A stretch of DNA of 64,000 nucleotides from Enterocloster clostridioformis. Lineage in GTDB: Bacteria; Bacillota; Clostridia; Lachnospirales; Lachnospiraceae. Below the pieces are notes generated by a model. The model was given only the letters and a program-made list of their open reading frames with translations. It was not told where the DNA came from and ran no database searches. The position numbers were made by a program, and so were the translations under genes. Each line of letters begins with the position of its first letter. The stretch's first letter is position 1. Below, in pieces: positions 6,876 through 17,865 of this stretch. The stretch lies in assembly GCF_020297485.1 (NCBI RefSeq), contig NZ_JAIWZC010000001.1, positions 186,001 through 250,000 of the forward strand, given 5' to 3'.

Positions 6876-9149
6876 ATGAAGAACAGGATGATAGCATGGG
6901 TAAGCGGCGTGATACTGGTGGTGGTCACACTTATGGTGATAATCGTAAAGATGGAGCCGCCCAGGGACGGAATCATAAGGGCCCAGGCAATGAAGGCCAT
7001 GGCTCTGGCCCTTACAGACAAGGAAGAGTGTGAAAAGAGGGCAGAGGAACGGGAAACCTCCCATTTTTCTGCAAAGGAAAAGGACAACTGGTTTGTCAAA
7101 TATATGGATTATCTCTATGATGAGGGCTATCTGGACCCGGAGCTTACGCCTGCTTCCCTGGCCGCTGCCCAGGGATATCTTACATACGCAGAGGCTTCGT
7201 ACATGGCCGCCCAGGTGTCCGGCAAGCTGAAGCTTCAGACCGGTTCCACCAGAAAAAACAGAGACCAGGCGTTTCCGGAGGAGGACTGGTGGAAACTGTA
7301 CGATTCCATATTGAGGGAGACAGATCCGGAGGGGAAAGTGGAGGAGACGGAGGCCGTGCTCTACGGCACCCCGTCCAATCTTGAACAGGCCGAGAGCTGG
7401 ACTGCCTATACCACAGCCGGCAACTTCGGGTTTCAGGGACTTGCTCTGGACGCGTTCCTGGACTGTGAGATACGGTTTCTGGCCAGGGGCGGGGAGATGA
7501 TAACTTCCAGTCTCGTGTCCAGAAATGTGGTCTATGAGAATGTCTGGCTGGCTGAAAGTGACGGCAGACATTTTAAGGCGTATCTGGGTACGGCCTACCG
7601 GGAGTTTCCGGTGAGCGCCAAACTTGGCGGGGAAGACGGAATGGCCGGGAATCTGGCTGACCTTCACATGGAGGACGGCAAGCTGGTCAAAATTACTATG
7701 AAACGGGACCGGTTAAGCGGCAAGGTGCTGTCCGTAACAGAGGATGCCATTGAGATAGAAGGCTACGGGGAGATTCCCCTGGCTCCTAATTTCCATGTAT
7801 ATAAGGTATATGGGGATTTTAAGGTGCTGAAGGCGTCGGACATACTGGTGGGCTATAACCTTCAGGAATTTGTGGCGGCAGACGGAAAATTGTGCGCAGC
7901 ACTTTTGGAGAGGGAATTTGACGCCAAGACCATCCGCGTCCTTTTGATGGACACGGGCTTTAAGAGTGTGTTCCATGCGTCCGCGGACCTGGTGTTGGGA
8001 AGCGGCGCTGATTTGGAATATGAGAATGCCAAGGGAAAGATGGTGGGAGAGCGCCTGGAGGCAGGTACGCAGCTTACGGTTGGTCCTGACAGCCCCTATC
8101 TGGAGTTTGGACGCATGATCATCACGCCGGATGAACCGGAGGCAATCACCATCCGTTCCATTGAGCGGAGCCAGGGCACGCCGGTTTACAGCGGGAGTCT
8201 GGAAATCAAGGGAATGCCGGAAGGGCTGGTTCTGGTCAATGATTTGTATTTGGAGGATTACCTGACAAAGGTAGTGCCCAGCGAGATGCCCCCATCCTAT
8301 GAAAAGGAGGCCCTGAAGGCCCAGGCCGTGTGTGCCAGGACCTATGCCTACCGGCAGATCCAGGGCAATACTTACAGCCAGTATGGCGCCCATGTGGATG
8401 ACAGCACGAATTTCCAGGTCTATAATAATACCTCTGCCGATGATAAATCCACCCAGGCCGTAAAGGAGACTTACGGAAAGATGCTGTTTTACGAGGATAA
8501 ACCCATTGAGGCGTTTTATTTCTCCACCTCCTGCGGCCGTACGGCGGATGCCGGCGTTTGGGGTACTGACAGCGGAAAATATCCCTATCTGAGGGCCGCG
8601 GAGGTAAAAGAGGGAGGAAAGAGCCTGGGAAAGGAAGATAACGATGGCTTTGAATCCTATATTAAGAGGGAGGATGTGATTGCCTATGACACCTCTTATC
8701 CCATGTTCCGCTGGCAGACAGACCTTCCGGCCGACGTGGCTTCCGCCCAGATAAGCGGAGCGGGCCAGATACAGGATATGACCATAACAGACAGGGGACC
8801 GGGGGGCATAGCAGGCGAGCTTACAGTCACGGGCACTGACGGTACCGTTACAATCAAAGGACAGTCCTCCATACGCGCTACACTGGGAAATCCGTCCCTG
8901 ATTATCACCAAGAAGGACGGGGGGACCATGACCGGAAACGCCACTCTTCCCAGCGCCTTTATCGCCATTGAGAAGAGGACGGGGGAGGATGGAGGCGTTT
9001 CCTTCCATATATATGGAGGCGGCTTCGGCCACGGAGTGGGCATGAGCCAGAATGGGGCTCAGGGCATGGCAAAGACAGGAAAAGGTTACAAGCAGATCTT
9101 AGACTTTTTCTATCACGGCACGGAGCTGCGGGAGTGCAGTGAGAGCTAG
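6876..9149 (+). CDS. SpoIID/LytB-domain protein, membrane-anchored
   Basis: A 757-residue protein with an N-terminal membrane segment (residues 6-24), a long extracellular middle part without a recognised domain, and a C-terminal SpoIID/LytB domain from about residue 440. The domain carries NDLYLEDYLTKVVPSEMP, EALKAQAVCARTYA and GFGHGVGMSQNGAQGMA. SpoIID is a lytic transglycosylase acting on denuded glycan during engulfment; this protein is over twice the length of SpoIID (about 340), so it is a related cell-wall enzyme rather than SpoIID itself. Intron copy 1 ends 20 bases before the start, and the ribosome site AGGAG (6860-6864) is the first sequence after it; no own promoter is visible. 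Confidence 0.82.
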   Translation: MKNRMIAWVSGVILVVVTLMVIIVKMEPPRDGIIRAQAMKAMALALTDKEECEKRAEERETSHFSAKEKDNWFVKYMDYLYDEGYLDPELTPASLAAAQGYLTYAEASYMAAQVSGKLKLQTGSTRKNRDQAFPEEDWWKLYDSILRETDPEGKVEETEAVLYGTPSNLEQAESWTAYTTAGNFGFQGLALDAFLDCEIRFLARGGEMITSSLVSRNVVYENVWLAESDGRHFKAYLGTAYREFPVSAKLGGEDGMAGNLADLHMEDGKLVKITMKRDRLSGKVLSVTEDAIEIEGYGEIPLAPNFHVYKVYGDFKVLKASDILVGYNLQEFVAADGKLCAALLEREFDAKTIRVLLMDTGFKSVFHASADLVLGSGADLEYENAKGKMVGERLEAGTQLTVGPDSPYLEFGRMIITPDEPEAITIRSIERSQGTPVYSGSLEIKGMPEGLVLVNDLYLEDYLTKVVPSEMPPSYEKEALKAQAVCARTYAYRQIQGNTYSQYGAHVDDSTNFQVYNNTSADDKSTQAVKETYGKMLFYEDKPIEAFYFSTSCGRTADAGVWGTDSGKYPYLRAAEVKEGGKSLGKEDNDGFESYIKREDVIAYDTSYPMFRWQTDLPADVASAQISGAGQIQDMTITDRGPGGIAGELTVTGTDGTVTIKGQSSIRATLGNPSLIITKKDGGTMTGNATLPSAFIAIEKRTGEDGGVSFHIYGGGFGHGVGMSQNGAQGMAKTGKGYKQILDFFYHGTELRECSES

Positions 9150-9161
9150 ACCGTGTTTTGG

Positions 9162-9222
9162 AAATGAAAAGAACAACCCGGAAAAAGCCTTAAAGACTCT
9201 TACCGGGTTGTTCTTTTCATTT
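9162..9222. terminator. Bidirectional terminator
   Basis: A 20-bp perfect stem (9162-9181 with 9203-9222) has an A-rich 5' arm and a T-rich 3' arm, so it can terminate both the SpoIID-like gene and the convergent 3D-domain gene. Confidence 0.8.
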
Positions 9223-9254
9223 CTGTAAATTATGTTTTTGGTTAAAAGAATGCC

Positions 9255-9983
9255 TTATGACTGGACCAGATAGACCTCTGCGTTCTGGGTGCCGTGCTGA
9301 CGTGTCTCGGCATGGGTGTTGAAGAAGATGTCAATGTGATTGCCTCTGACGGCTCCGCCGCGGTCCTCCGCTGTGTAGACCACGCCGTTTATCATTACCT
9401 TGGAGCCATAGGGAATTACCCGGGGGTCCACGGCAATGGTGTGGCCGGCAGTGGCCACGGCGCCGGTGCAGGTGTGGCGTCCCCAGCCCTCTGAACAGGC
9501 CCCGCATGGACAATACCCCGTTGTCTTGAATACGCCCAGTGGAATCAGGTTCTGGGCCTCGGCAGCAGGGGCTTCCTGTCTGGCATCGGGATTGCCGTTG
9601 GTGTAGGTCCTGGGGTTGGAGAAATCACTGTCTCCCACATAGCCTTCTACCAGATAGACGCCATCGGGCAGGGTGCTCCAGTCCATATTGAGGGTAAAGG
9701 CGTGGCAGCCATTGCCCTTGCCGCTGCCGTACAGCTCGTCGCTGTATTCCCCGGCTGTCATTCTCTGAGAGAAAACTTCCTCACCTGTATTCTTATCTTT
9801 GATGGATATCCGTACGTTAAGCGCATCATCAGGTGTGCTGCTGTTGTAAGCCCAACCGCTGATGGTGGTGCTGTTCACTGTTTTGAACCTTCCCTTTGGC
9901 GCTGCTGCAAGGACTGTGATGGCAGTAGCCGCAAGCAGGCTGACGGTAAGGATGGCTCCGGTCAGTAAGTGTCTTAATTTCAT
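9255..9983 (-). CDS. Secreted 3D-domain protein (242 aa)
   Basis: The protein starts with a signal peptide (residues 1-27, ending near VLAAA), continues with a beta-rich Ig-like region (GWAYNSSTPDDALNVRI and following) and ends in a 3D domain. The domain's three conserved aspartates are in IAVDP, AEDRG and NHIDIF, the double-psi beta-barrel catalytic pattern of MltA/YocH/Rpf-type cell-wall enzymes. A CPCGACSEGWG segment precedes it. The ATG at 9983 has AGGAGG 9 bases upstream; a longer TTG start would run through that site. It is one of two adjacent 3D proteins. Role: probable peptidoglycan lytic or remodelling enzyme outside the cell. Confidence 0.8.
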   Translation of the reverse strand: MKLRHLLTGAILTVSLLAATAITVLAAAPKGRFKTVNSTTISGWAYNSSTPDDALNVRISIKDKNTGEEVFSQRMTAGEYSDELYGSGKGNGCHAFTLNMDWSTLPDGVYLVEGYVGDSDFSNPRTYTNGNPDARQEAPAAEAQNLIPLGVFKTTGYCPCGACSEGWGRHTCTGAVATAGHTIAVDPRVIPYGSKVMINGVVYTAEDRGGAVRGNHIDIFFNTHAETRQHGTQNAEVYLVQS

Positions 9984-10203
9984 GGTGTAATACCTCCTAT
10001 TGCTCAAGTAATAATTAGAAAAAGATTTTTAACACATTAATAAATAATATGTAATACTTTTGTAATATATGAGCAATAAACAAGTTTTTATCATATTTTT
10101 TTTACCTTGTCAAGGAAAAATATGGAAATAGCACCATTTTCGTCTGAAAATGACAGGATTTTGGTAAAAATTTCTGCTCCAGAAACCATTTCCCGGAGAA
10201 GGG

Positions 10204-10236
10204 CAAAAAACTACCAGGCTTATACGCCTGGTAGTT
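10204..10236 (-). terminator. Terminator of the second 3D-domain gene
   Basis: An 11-bp stem (10209-10219 with 10226-10236) is followed, in the minus direction, by a run of six T. The adjoining 10000-10200 is AT-rich and presumably holds the promoter of the first 3D gene; no confident -35/-10 pair was found there. Confidence 0.75.
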
Positions 10237-10253
10237 ATTCCTCACATCATAAA

Positions 10254-10832
10254 TCAATCCTGCACTAAGAATACCTCTGTAGTGTATGTACCTTTGGCCA
10301 GGGCTTCCTGGTGGGAGCCGTAATAAATATCGAGAATATTACCATTTACAAAAGAACCTTTGTCCTCCACCGTGTAGACGGTTCCGTCGATTTTCAGCTT
10401 AGTTCCAAGAGGAAAATAATTTAAATCAGCGGAAATGGTGTGGTTTGGGGTGGGAACCATGCCGGAGTAGGTAAGGTTATGACCGCCGGAGCACTGTTCG
10501 CAGCCGCAGTATCCTGTGATGGTAAACCGTCCAAGGGATGTCTCCCTGGGGGCCGGAGCTTCCTCCTTCTCTTCTTTTTGGACGCCTGGTCCCTGGGATA
10601 TATATTCCTCTTCATCAACAACAGAGGCTCTGTGGTCTTTGGATTCCCGGGAACCGGAGGTTTCCTGAGACTCCTGGACATCCTGGACTGAGTCCTCAGA
10701 CGTATCTGATGTACCGGCCTCCACTACGGTCACATCCGTTCCCACGGGCTCGTCGGCAAATGCCGGAAAGGCCGGCGTGAGACTGAATGCAGCCATGGCT
10801 GCGGCCAGAAGGGTTTTCTTAAAGTAATGCAT
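10254..10832 (-). CDS. Secreted 3D-domain protein (192 aa)
   Basis: A signal peptide (about residues 1-26, ending FPAFA) is followed by an acidic, Ser/Glu-rich low-complexity linker (residues 27-95) and a C-terminal 3D domain with TITGYCGCEQCSGG, ISADLNYFPLG, VEDKGSF and ILDIYY. The spacing of these blocks matches the neighbouring protein, though the overall similarity is modest. The ATG at 10832 is chosen because GCGAGGT lies 6 bases upstream; a TTG 15 bases earlier is the alternative. Likely an exported cell-wall lytic enzyme with a flexible tether. It has its own promoter and terminator. Confidence 0.8.
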   Translation of the reverse strand: MHYFKKTLLAAAMAAFSLTPAFPAFADEPVGTDVTVVEAGTSDTSEDSVQDVQESQETSGSRESKDHRASVVDEEEYISQGPGVQKEEKEEAPAPRETSLGRFTITGYCGCEQCSGGHNLTYSGMVPTPNHTISADLNYFPLGTKLKIDGTVYTVEDKGSFVNGNILDIYYGSHQEALAKGTYTTEVFLVQD

Positions 10833-10895
10833 ACAACGACCTCGCAATCTTATGACATTGTTATGGTTTTATATGTCCTATAAAGTTGTATCTTC

Positions 10896-10923
10896 ATTAT
10901 ATTACAAAAATGTTACTTGTCAA
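10896..10923 (-). promoter_or_regulatory. Promoter of the second 3D-domain gene
   Basis: Read on the minus strand: TTGACA (10923-10918), 16 bases, TATAAT (10901-10896). Both hexamers are perfect. Confidence 0.7.
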
Positions 10924-11112
10924 GTTAAAATAATTAAGCAAGTGTTACAAGAGTATAAAAAGTGGAGAGAAAAAGCTGCGAATTTGGAATATTTATGTAA
11001 AAAGTGGAGGGAGAACTCCATTATCTAGTTGATATGAAAGGGAAATGGCACATGATGTGCCGGCGGGTGAAGGGAAAACGCAAATAATATGAAAAGAATT
11101 TGGATTTATCTC

Positions 11113-11141
11113 TTGACAAATGACTCCAGAAGGAATATATT
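11113..11141 (+). promoter_or_regulatory. Promoter of the hrcA-grpE-dnaK operon
   Basis: TTGACA (11113-11118), a 17-base spacer and TATATT (11136-11141). The CIRCE operator begins 14 bases after the -10 box, so a bound repressor would cover the transcription start. The preceding 10924-11110 holds nothing else I can name. Confidence 0.75.
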
Positions 11142-11155
11142 ATGGAATGTAGATG

Positions 11156-11182
11156 TTAGCACTCCCGAACGTCGAGTGCTAA
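11156..11182 (+). promoter_or_regulatory. CIRCE operator
   Basis: TTAGCACTC, nine bases, GAGTGCTAA: a perfect match to the CIRCE inverted repeat bound by HrcA, which ties the operon to heat-shock derepression through its own first gene. Confidence 0.97.
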
Positions 11183-11207
11183 TAATTGAAGAAAGGAAGG
11201 TGAGCAG

Positions 11208-12260
11208 ATGCCATTGGATGCGCTCCTGGACGACAGGAAGGTCACTATATTAAAGGCCATCATCAAGACATATCTGGAAACCGGAGAGCCAGTGGGCTCC
11301 AGGACCATTTCCAAATATTCAGACCTTAAGCTCAGCTCTGCCACCATCCGCAATGAGATGTCAGACCTGGAAGAGATGGGGTATATCATACAGCCCCATA
11401 CCTCGGCAGGGCGGATTCCTTCCGACAAAGGATACCGGTTCTATGTGGACCAGATTATGCTGGATAAGGAGAGCGAGGTAACCGAGTTTAAGGAGATGAT
11501 GGTCCAGAAGGTTGATAAGCTGGAACTGGTTCTAAAGAAGATGGCCCAGGTGCTGGCTGCCAATACCAACTACGCGACCATGATCAGCGGCCCCAGTTAT
11601 CACAAGACAAAGCTTAAGTTCATCCAGCTTTCCAAGATGGAAAAGCATAAGCTTTTGGTGGTTGTGGTGGTGGAAGGCAATATCATCAAGAACACCATGA
11701 TTGATATTGAGGATAATCTCAGCGACGAGGAGCTCCTTAATCTGAACATCCTGCTTAACAGCAGCCTGAACGGGCTGACCATAGAGGAAATCAATCTGGA
11801 TGTCATCAGCAAGCTGAAGGGCGATGCGGGAAATCACAGCCAGGTGGTGGACCTGGTCCTGAACGAGGTGGCGGAAGCCATCAAGGCAGGGGAAGAGGAT
11901 CTGCAGATTTATACCAGCGGAGCCACCAACATATTCAAGTACCCTGAGCTTTCGGACGGCGACAAAGCCAGCCAGCTCATTGATACACTGGAACATAAAG
12001 AAGTGCTGCAGGAATTTGTGGCGGAAGTCAATTCCGGTACAGAGGAAGAAGCGGGCATTCAGGTTTATATCGGTGACGAGAGCCCGGTGCAGTCCATGAA
12101 GGACTGCAGTGTGGTCACTGCCAATTACGATTTGGGAGGAGGCCTGCGGGGAACCATCGGTATCATAGGACCCAAGCGAATGGATTATGAAAAGGTTCTT
12201 GGGACCCTGCGCAATCTGATGAATCAGCTGGATACAGCATTTAAAAAAGATGAAAGGTGA
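11208..12260 (+). CDS. hrcA: Heat-inducible transcription repressor HrcA
   Basis: A 350-residue HrcA. The N-terminal winged-helix part (LDDRKVTILKAIIKTYLETGEPVGSR and SSATIRNEMSDLEEMG) is typical, as is the C-terminal GAF-like domain ending near MDYEKVLGTLRNLMNQL. HrcA represses chaperone genes by binding CIRCE and needs GroEL for activity. It is the first gene of the operon and is autoregulated by the CIRCE site 26 bases upstream. The stop lies 6 bases before the grpE start, whose ribosome site overlaps the hrcA end. Confidence 0.97.
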   Translation: MPLDALLDDRKVTILKAIIKTYLETGEPVGSRTISKYSDLKLSSATIRNEMSDLEEMGYIIQPHTSAGRIPSDKGYRFYVDQIMLDKESEVTEFKEMMVQKVDKLELVLKKMAQVLAANTNYATMISGPSYHKTKLKFIQLSKMEKHKLLVVVVVEGNIIKNTMIDIEDNLSDEELLNLNILLNSSLNGLTIEEINLDVISKLKGDAGNHSQVVDLVLNEVAEAIKAGEEDLQIYTSGATNIFKYPELSDGDKASQLIDTLEHKEVLQEFVAEVNSGTEEEAGIQVYIGDESPVQSMKDCSVVTANYDLGGGLRGTIGIIGPKRMDYEKVLGTLRNLMNQLDTAFKKDER

Positions 12261-12266
12261 TAAGCT

Positions 12267-14860
<2,594 letters not shown>

Positions 14861-14891
14861 ATCCAAGGAAGTAAATCCAGATAAAACAAAC

Positions 14892-14929
14892 AGGGGGCTT
14901 AGGAGCCGGGAAACCGGCCACTACCCCCT
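14892..14929 (+). promoter_or_regulatory. Hairpin between dnaK and dnaJ
   Basis: AGGGGG (14892-14897) pairs with CCCCCT (14924-14929), and GCCGG with CCGGC around a GAAA loop inside. No T-run of terminator length follows, so it is more likely an mRNA-processing or partial-attenuation structure that lowers dnaJ output relative to dnaK. Confidence 0.45.
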
Positions 14930-15010
14930 TTGTGGCTGATAAAGAGTGCTTTTGAAACTGCCTGTCAGGGCCAGTTTTGCGGCGTTCAGATAGATTAAGA
15001 GGTAAACAAC

Positions 15011-16162
15011 ATGGCAGAGAGTAAGAGAGATTACTATGAAGTTCTGGGCGTTCCCAAAGATGCGGATGAGGATGCATTGAAAAAAGCATACAGGAAACTT
15101 GCCAAGAAATACCACCCCGATGCCAATCCAGGCGATAAAGAGGCAGAGGCCAAGTTCAAAGAAGCTTCCGAGGCATACAGCGTGTTAAGCGACCCTCAGA
15201 AACGTCAGCAGTACGACCAGTTCGGCCATGCTGCGTTTGAACAGGGCGGAGCCGGTGCGGGCGGCTTTGGCGGCGGCTTCGGCGGCTTTGACTTCGGCGG
15301 GGATATGGGTGATATCTTCGGCGATATTTTTGGTGATATTTTTGGCGGCGGCAGGTCCGGGAGGGCCAGGAGCGGTCCCTCGCGGGGCGCCAACATAAAG
15401 ACTTCTGTTAGGATTACATTTGAGGAAGCTGTATTTGGCTGTGATAAAGAGATAGAGATTAACTTTAAAGAAAACTGTGCCAGCTGTCACGGCACGGGCG
15501 CTAAGGCAGGCACCTCCCCCCAGACCTGTTCAAAGTGTAACGGAAAGGGCAAAATCATGTACACGCAGCAGTCCTTCTTCGGAACCGTACAGAATGTGCA
15601 GACCTGTCCTGACTGTAACGGTACAGGACAGGTAATCAAGGAAAAGTGTCCTGACTGCTACGGCACGGGCTATAAGACCGTCCGCAAAAAATTCAAGGTA
15701 TCCATACCTGCAGGCATTGACAATGGTCAGTGTGTGCGTCTGGCAGGGGGCGGTGAACCCGGCACAGGCGGCGGTGAGCGCGGTGATTTGCTGGTGGAGG
15801 CAGTTGTTTCCCAGCATCCCATATTCAAGCGCCAGGATACCAGTATTTATTCCACGGTGCCCATTTCCTTTGCGCGGGCAGCCCTGGGAGGCCCCATCCG
15901 CATAAAGACCGTGGACGGCGAAGTGGAGTACGATGTAAGACCGGGTACCCAGACAGATACCAAGGTGCGCTTAAAGGGCAAGGGTGTTCCCTCGCTGCGC
16001 AGCCGCAGTGTCAGGGGAGATCACTATGTTACCCTGGTGGTACAGGTTCCGGAACGCATGAACCAGGCGCAGAAGGAAGCCTTAAGGCGGTTTGACGATG
16101 CCATGAACGGCGTCACGTCCCAGGAGGAAGAGAAGCCTAAGAAAAAGGGGATTTTCAAATAG
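15011..16162 (+). CDS. dnaJ: Chaperone protein DnaJ
   Basis: A 383-residue type I Hsp40. It has the J domain with HPD near residue 35, a Gly/Phe-rich linker (about 78-120) containing repeats of GDIFGDIFG, the zinc domain with four CxxCxGxG units ([32 protein letters not shown]), and the C-terminal substrate domains. It stimulates the DnaK ATPase and delivers clients. GAGGT precedes the ATG at good distance. It closes the HrcA-controlled operon. Confidence 0.97.
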   Translation: MAESKRDYYEVLGVPKDADEDALKKAYRKLAKKYHPDANPGDKEAEAKFKEASEAYSVLSDPQKRQQYDQFGHAAFEQGGAGAGGFGGGFGGFDFGGDMGDIFGDIFGDIFGGGRSGRARSGPSRGANIKTSVRITFEEAVFGCDKEIEINFKENCASCHGTGAKAGTSPQTCSKCNGKGKIMYTQQSFFGTVQNVQTCPDCNGTGQVIKEKCPDCYGTGYKTVRKKFKVSIPAGIDNGQCVRLAGGGEPGTGGGERGDLLVEAVVSQHPIFKRQDTSIYSTVPISFARAALGGPIRIKTVDGEVEYDVRPGTQTDTKVRLKGKGVPSLRSRSVRGDHYVTLVVQVPERMNQAQKEALRRFDDAMNGVTSQEEEKPKKKGIFK

Positions 16163-16178
16163 ATAGGAAACAGCATGA

Positions 16179-16218
16179 GCCCGGACAGGCAGCACACAGA
16201 GCCTGTCCGGGCCTTTTT
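16179..16218 (+). terminator. Terminator after dnaJ
   Basis: A 12-bp perfect GC-rich stem (16179-16190 with 16201-16212) followed by CTTTTT. Confidence 0.85.
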
Positions 16219-16232
16219 ACGTCTATTCCCGG

Positions 16233-16261
16233 TTGTGCAAAAGGCAAAAAAGGGTTATGAT
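16233..16261 (+). promoter_or_regulatory. Possible promoter of the transglutaminase-like gene
   Basis: TTGTGC (16233-16238), 17 bases, TATGAT (16256-16261), downstream of the dnaJ terminator, so the gene is probably transcribed separately from the heat-shock operon. Confidence 0.5.
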
Positions 16262-16314
16262 AGAGATTGGGCGGTGACAGGGAAAATGGTCATGATAAGG
16301 AGAGGAAAATTCAA

Positions 16315-17757
16315 ATGGACAACAGTTATTTTGAGACTCTGGCGGTTCCGCTGCCGGAGGACATAGAAAAGTTAAAGTGGAGAGGGGATTTTGACAGGGC
16401 TGTCCGTAGGATTGACAGCAGGCTGAAAGGGGATATTTCCCAGGCTTTGAGAAAGCGTCTTATGATTGAAAAGGAGATTCTTAAGCGCATGCCGGGACAA
16501 TACCCCTATGCATGGTCAGAGGCCCTTGATATGCTGCGGGACAATGTAAGGGATTTTAAGGACAGTGAACTCGAAACCCTGTGGGAGGAGGATGCCGCGG
16601 ATTGGATTTACGTGGATGGAGAGGTACGCTTCCGGAGCAGCTTCCTGAAAAATGTCTTAAAGACCAGGAAAGAATATGAGAACCGGGCACTGGACCGGGA
16701 ACTGGTCCGGTCTAAGGCGGAAAACTTCGGGCTGCTTAACAGAACCATTGCTTCCATGAAAGAAAAGGGAGGCGCCGGATGCAGGTTTTGCATCCGCGGG
16801 ACACTTGGGATCCAGGAGGAAGCGGAGCGGGAAGGTGAAGATATCAAGGTCTACCTGCCCCTGCCAATTGAATATGCCCAGATAAAGAATGTGAAAATCC
16901 ACAGCGTAAGAATCGGGGAAAGGGAAGCCGAAAAACAGGAGTATACCATTGCGAGGGCAGATGCCTTCCAGCGCACCATCTGTTTTCATACAAAACACAG
17001 GAAGGGGCAGAAATATTCGGTGGAGTTTTCCTTTGAGAACCGGGAAGCATACCTGGATTTCTCCCATGTCGGTCTGGAATACAGCGAAGAGAAGCACGGC
17101 GGAGAGAAACAAGGAGCAAATGGTTTGGCGGAGCCCGCGGATGTCTGGCTGGCGCAGCAGCAGCCCCATATCCGCTTCACTCCCCTGATCCGGGAACTGG
17201 CGGCTGAAATCGTGGGGGAGGAACAGGATCCCTTAAAGAAGGCCAGAAGAATATATGACTATATCACCACCCATGTGATGTATTCCTTTGTGCGCAGCTA
17301 TTTTACCCTGACCGACATTCCGCAGTATGCGGCCTCGTCCATGAAGGGAGACTGCGGCGTACAGGCGCTTTTGTTTATCACCCTGTGCCGTGAGACCGGC
17401 ATTCCGGCCAGATGGCAGGCGGGACTCTATACATCGCCCTTTGAAATCAGCTGCCATGACTGGGCACAGTTCTATACAAACGCCCATGGATGGCGTTGCG
17501 CGGACTGTTCCTTCGGAGGTGCGGCCTACCGGGAGGGGGACACAGAGAGATGGGATTTCTACTTCGGAAACCTGGATCCCTTCCGTCTTCCGGCAGCCAG
17601 GGAGTTCGGATATGAGTTTGAACCGCCCATGACCCATTTGAGAAACGACCCCTATGATAACCAGATGGGGGAGGCGGAATATGGGGACAGAAGCCTTCTG
17701 GAAGAGGAATACAGCACGGGATATGAGATGATTTCCCTGGAGGACATAACATATTGA
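16315..17757 (+). CDS. Transglutaminase-like domain protein
   Basis: A 480-residue cytosolic-looking protein without signal peptide. The C-terminal half is a transglutaminase-like (papain-type) domain with a complete triad: Cys in GDCGVQALLF (near residue 347), His in SCHDWAQFY (near 380) and Asp in RCADCSFGG (near 396). The N-terminal half is helical then beta-rich and not recognised. Such domains act as peptidases or amide hydrolases in bacteria; substrate unknown. The ATG at 16315 has GAGG 9 bases before it. The reading frame ends at a 13-base tandem repeat that includes the stop codon. Confidence 0.78.
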   Translation: MDNSYFETLAVPLPEDIEKLKWRGDFDRAVRRIDSRLKGDISQALRKRLMIEKEILKRMPGQYPYAWSEALDMLRDNVRDFKDSELETLWEEDAADWIYVDGEVRFRSSFLKNVLKTRKEYENRALDRELVRSKAENFGLLNRTIASMKEKGGAGCRFCIRGTLGIQEEAEREGEDIKVYLPLPIEYAQIKNVKIHSVRIGEREAEKQEYTIARADAFQRTICFHTKHRKGQKYSVEFSFENREAYLDFSHVGLEYSEEKHGGEKQGANGLAEPADVWLAQQQPHIRFTPLIRELAAEIVGEEQDPLKKARRIYDYITTHVMYSFVRSYFTLTDIPQYAASSMKGDCGVQALLFITLCRETGIPARWQAGLYTSPFEISCHDWAQFYTNAHGWRCADCSFGGAAYREGDTERWDFYFGNLDPFRLPAAREFGYEFEPPMTHLRNDPYDNQMGEAEYGDRSLLEEEYSTGYEMISLEDITY

Positions 17758-17768
17758 CATAACATATT
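17743..17768. repeat. 13-bp tandem duplication over a stop codon
   Basis: GACATAACATATT occurs twice head to tail (17743-17755, 17756-17768). The TGA stop of the upstream gene spans the junction; with one copy the frame would end at TAA at the same codon. Confidence 0.8.
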
Positions 17769-17865
17769 AAAGAAGAGCTTGTTAAAATATTAAGAAATCC
17801 GTAAAGAAATGTAAGAATTAGTAGGCTATAATGTTATCATATCTGTAGAAAGGCATAAAAACAGA

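Noticed and set aside
7713..9032. Minus-strand frame of 439 codons inside the SpoIID-like gene
   Set aside because: Antisense shadow of a gene with clear domain motifs; composition is not protein-like.
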